Source: Thermoplasmata archaeon (GTDB lineage Archaea > Thermoplasmatota > Thermoplasmata > Lutacidiplasmatales > UBA184). Taken from it: 64,000 nt of DNA. The position numbers and the translations under genes were made by a program. Under the pieces are notes generated by a model. That model saw only the letters and a program-made list of their open reading frames with translations, ran no database searches and had not been told where the DNA came from. The stretch is from the NCBI GenBank assembly GCA_022750195.1, contig JAKIWE010000006.1:62001-126000 (forward strand), written 5' to 3'. Shown in pieces: positions 62,273 to 64,000 of the stretch; the stretch's first letter is position 1, and the number at the start of each line of letters is the position of its first letter.

Positions 62273-64000
62273 GTGAGCGAGGCGGCATCCCCGCGGCCGG
62301 TCGCCCCGGGTGCGTCGCGGGAGGATTGGAGGGTCCTGGCCGTCGTGCTGGTTGGCACCTTCATGGCGATTCTCGATGCGTTCATCGTCAATGTCGCCCT
62401 GCCCACCATCCAGCACACGATCGGTGCCGGCTCCGCGGATCTCGAGCTGATCCTCGCCAGCTACACCCTCCTCTACGCCGTCTTCCTGATCACCGGAGGG
62501 CGACTGGGGGACATCCTCGGCCGTAAGCGGATGTTCCTCGCCGGCATGCTCACCTTCACCCTCGCCTCGGCGCTCTGCGGGCTCGCGCCGTCGCCGCAGT
62601 TCCTCATCGCCTCCCGTGCAGCCCAAGGATTCGGGGCGGCGATGATGTTCCCCCAGATCCTCTCGATCATCCAGGTCACCTTCCGCGGCCAGGCCCGCAC
62701 GGTCGCGCTGGGGCTCTTCGCGGCGGTGATCGGCGTCGCCGCGGTGTTGGGTCAGCTCATCGGGGGTCTGCTGATCCAGCTCAACGTCGACGGTCTCACC
62801 TGGAGGCCGATCTTTCTCGTCAACGTGCCGGTCGGCCTAGCCGGGGCGGTGGCGGGGCTGCTGGTCCTCCGTGAGTCGAAGGCCGAGCCTCCGCCGCGGC
62901 TGGACGTCCTCGGGGTCGGTCTGATCTCGATCACGCTGGCCTCCTTCGTGATCCCGCTCATCGAGGGGCCGTCGCTGGGCTGGCCCGTCTGGATACTCGG
63001 CTTACTCCTCCTCTCCGTTCCCCTACTCTTCCTCTTCGTCGTGCACGAGCGCCGGAGGTTGACCGAGGGAAAGTACCCGCTCATCAACGTCCAGCTGTTC
63101 TCCCAGCGGTCGTTCTCCGTCGGTCTGCCGCTGACCATCCTCTTTTTTTCAACGCTCAGCGGCGTGTTCTTCCTGCTCGCCGTCTTCCTGCAAAATGGGC
63201 TCGGATTCACACCGTTCGCCGCCGGGCTGACGTTCACCGCGGTCGGCGTCGGGTTCATCACCTCGTCCCTCGCCACCCCACGCCTCGTCCCGAGGTTCGG
63301 GCGTCACCTCTTGAGCTTCGGCTACGCACTCGACGTGGTAGGCTACCTCCTGGCCATCGCCGTGTTGCGAGAGTACGGGACCTCGATCACGGTCCCCGAG
63401 CTCGCGGTGCCGCTGTTCGTGATCGGGTTCGGCAACGGGTTCGGCCTCTCGCCCCTGATCGGCATCGTGCTCGCCGGGGCGAGGACGGAGGATGCCGGAC
63501 AAGCCTCGGGGATGTTGTCGACCGCGACCCAGATCGGGAACACGGTGGGCGTCGCGCTCTACGGCCTCCTGTTCTTCGGACTGCTCGGCCCCACCCCGTC
63601 GCTCGCGCTCCCGGGCCGGTACGTCGCCTCCCTCGAGTCTGTCCTGGCCCTCTTTGCGCTCGTGTCGGCCTTGGTCTTCGGGCTGGTGCTCGGACTGCCG
63701 CGGCCGGGGCACGGACGGGCGAAGGACCTCCTCCTCGTCGGGCACCGCCGACGACCGCTGGCCGGGCTGGCGTACTCCTTCTTCTTCCTGAGCGGAGGTC
63801 GGGTAGGGCGGCAGCTCTTTGACGAGATGCTCGGCGAGGCGACGCGCCATCGGGCCGAGGGGATCCGAGATTCGGCCGAGAGCTTTCCGGACAACGTCGT
63901 CCAGCAGTTCCTCGGGGTACACCACGAGGACGAGCGGTGGATCCAGTACCTGACGAAGGAGGCGCTCGAATCGGGAGGGCATTTCGAGGCGCTCCAGGAC
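62273..64000 (+). CDS. MFS efflux transporter (DHA2 type), truncated at the window end
   Basis: The frame from GTG 62273 is open to the last base, giving 576 residues without a stop. FMAILDAFIVNVALPTIQHT is the DHA2 motif near helix 1, and GGRLGDILGRKRMFLAG is motif A. About 14 membrane helices span roughly 20-480. Unusually, the protein continues with a soluble, charged cytoplasmic extension of at least 80 residues (GRQLFDEMLGEATRHR, VVQQFLGVHHEDERW). It lies directly after tetR, so it is the likely regulated pump. It is distinct from the MFS gene at 53063-54658. Confidence 0.9.
   Translation, partial: MSEAASPRPVAPGASREDWRVLAVVLVGTFMAILDAFIVNVALPTIQHTIGAGSADLELILASYTLLYAVFLITGGRLGDILGRKRMFLAGMLTFTLASALCGLAPSPQFLIASRAAQGFGAAMMFPQILSIIQVTFRGQARTVALGLFAAVIGVAAVLGQLIGGLLIQLNVDGLTWRPIFLVNVPVGLAGAVAGLLVLRESKAEPPPRLDVLGVGLISITLASFVIPLIEGPSLGWPVWILGLLLLSVPLLFLFVVHERRRLTEGKYPLINVQLFSQRSFSVGLPLTILFFSTLSGVFFLLAVFLQNGLGFTPFAAGLTFTAVGVGFITSSLATPRLVPRFGRHLLSFGYALDVVGYLLAIAVLREYGTSITVPELAVPLFVIGFGNGFGLSPLIGIVLAGARTEDAGQASGMLSTATQIGNTVGVALYGLLFFGLLGPTPSLALPGRYVASLESVLALFALVSALVFGLVLGLPRPGHGRAKDLLLVGHRRRPLAGLAYSFFFLSGGRVGRQLFDEMLGEATRHRAEGIRDSAESFPDNVVQQFLGVHHEDERWIQYLTKEALESGGHFEALQD

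Overview
The window is about 64 kb of very GC-rich archaeal chromosome. Archaeal markers are the eL18-uL13-uS9-RpoN cluster, MCM helicase, a HerA-like ATPase, the proteasome-activating nucleotidase PAN, NMD3, Nop5, pantoate kinase, SepF, archaeal uL16 and TATA-box promoters. Together with a bacterial-type GyrB, a ClpB disaggregase and several large exported kelch/PKD proteins, this fits a GC-rich Thermoplasmatota-like (Euryarchaeota) lineage, perhaps a soil or sediment member. That placement is inference from gene content; there is no rRNA gene in the window.

Layout. 1-3236: 3' part of a large surface protein. 3310-4752: ribosomal/RNA polymerase operon, minus strand. 4931-7036: PRC-barrel, glycosyltransferase and an exported protein. 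7090-9566: roadblock, V4R, HAD hydrolase and a coiled-coil protein, minus strand. 9668-10214: a decayed histidine phosphatase. 10284-15587: HerA-like ATPase, a methyltransferase and a secreted S53 peptidase. 15756-18825: PepA, SepF, NMD3 and DUF424. 19856-24896: a tight pyrG-aspS-mcm cluster. 24984-31492: a membrane zinc-ribbon protein, pyrK, pyrD, then divergent clpB, an EF-Tu-like pseudo-GTPase and a zinc ribbon. 31521-34785: PAN, pantoate kinase, uL16 and a universal stress protein. 34913-38396: small regulators, a zinc-ribbon protein and an intron-containing initiator tRNA. 38464-47221: two kelch surface proteins flanking DUF1272, tRNA-Thr, an enoyl-CoA hydratase, an SDR and Nop5. 47350-55731: a redoxin, a lipoate-ligase-like protein, an amidohydrolase, a DUF973 protein, a class III cyclase-TPR protein, an MFS pump and a CorA-like protein. 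55760-64000: gyrB, a methyltransferase, a VIT-family transporter, a peroxiredoxin-DsbA pair, a tautomerase, and TetR with a second MFS pump cut by the window end.

Most of the window is housekeeping: translation, replication, pyrimidine and CTP synthesis, CoA synthesis, protein quality control and cell division. It is interleaved with surface/secretion genes and a few probable acquisitions from bacteria (cyclase-TolB-TPR, ClpB, gyrase, DHA2 efflux pumps).

The most unusual signals are: an initiator tRNA with a 28-nt bulge-helix-bulge intron in the D-loop whose TATA box lies about 27 nt from the mature 5' end; a consistent promoter layout (TATA centre 24-28 nt from the start codon) implying widespread leaderless mRNAs, including one symmetric TATA box that seems to fire clpB and pyrD in opposite directions; and a histidine phosphatase pseudogene with three independent lesions. 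No CRISPR array, insertion sequence, rRNA operon or obvious mobile element was found.
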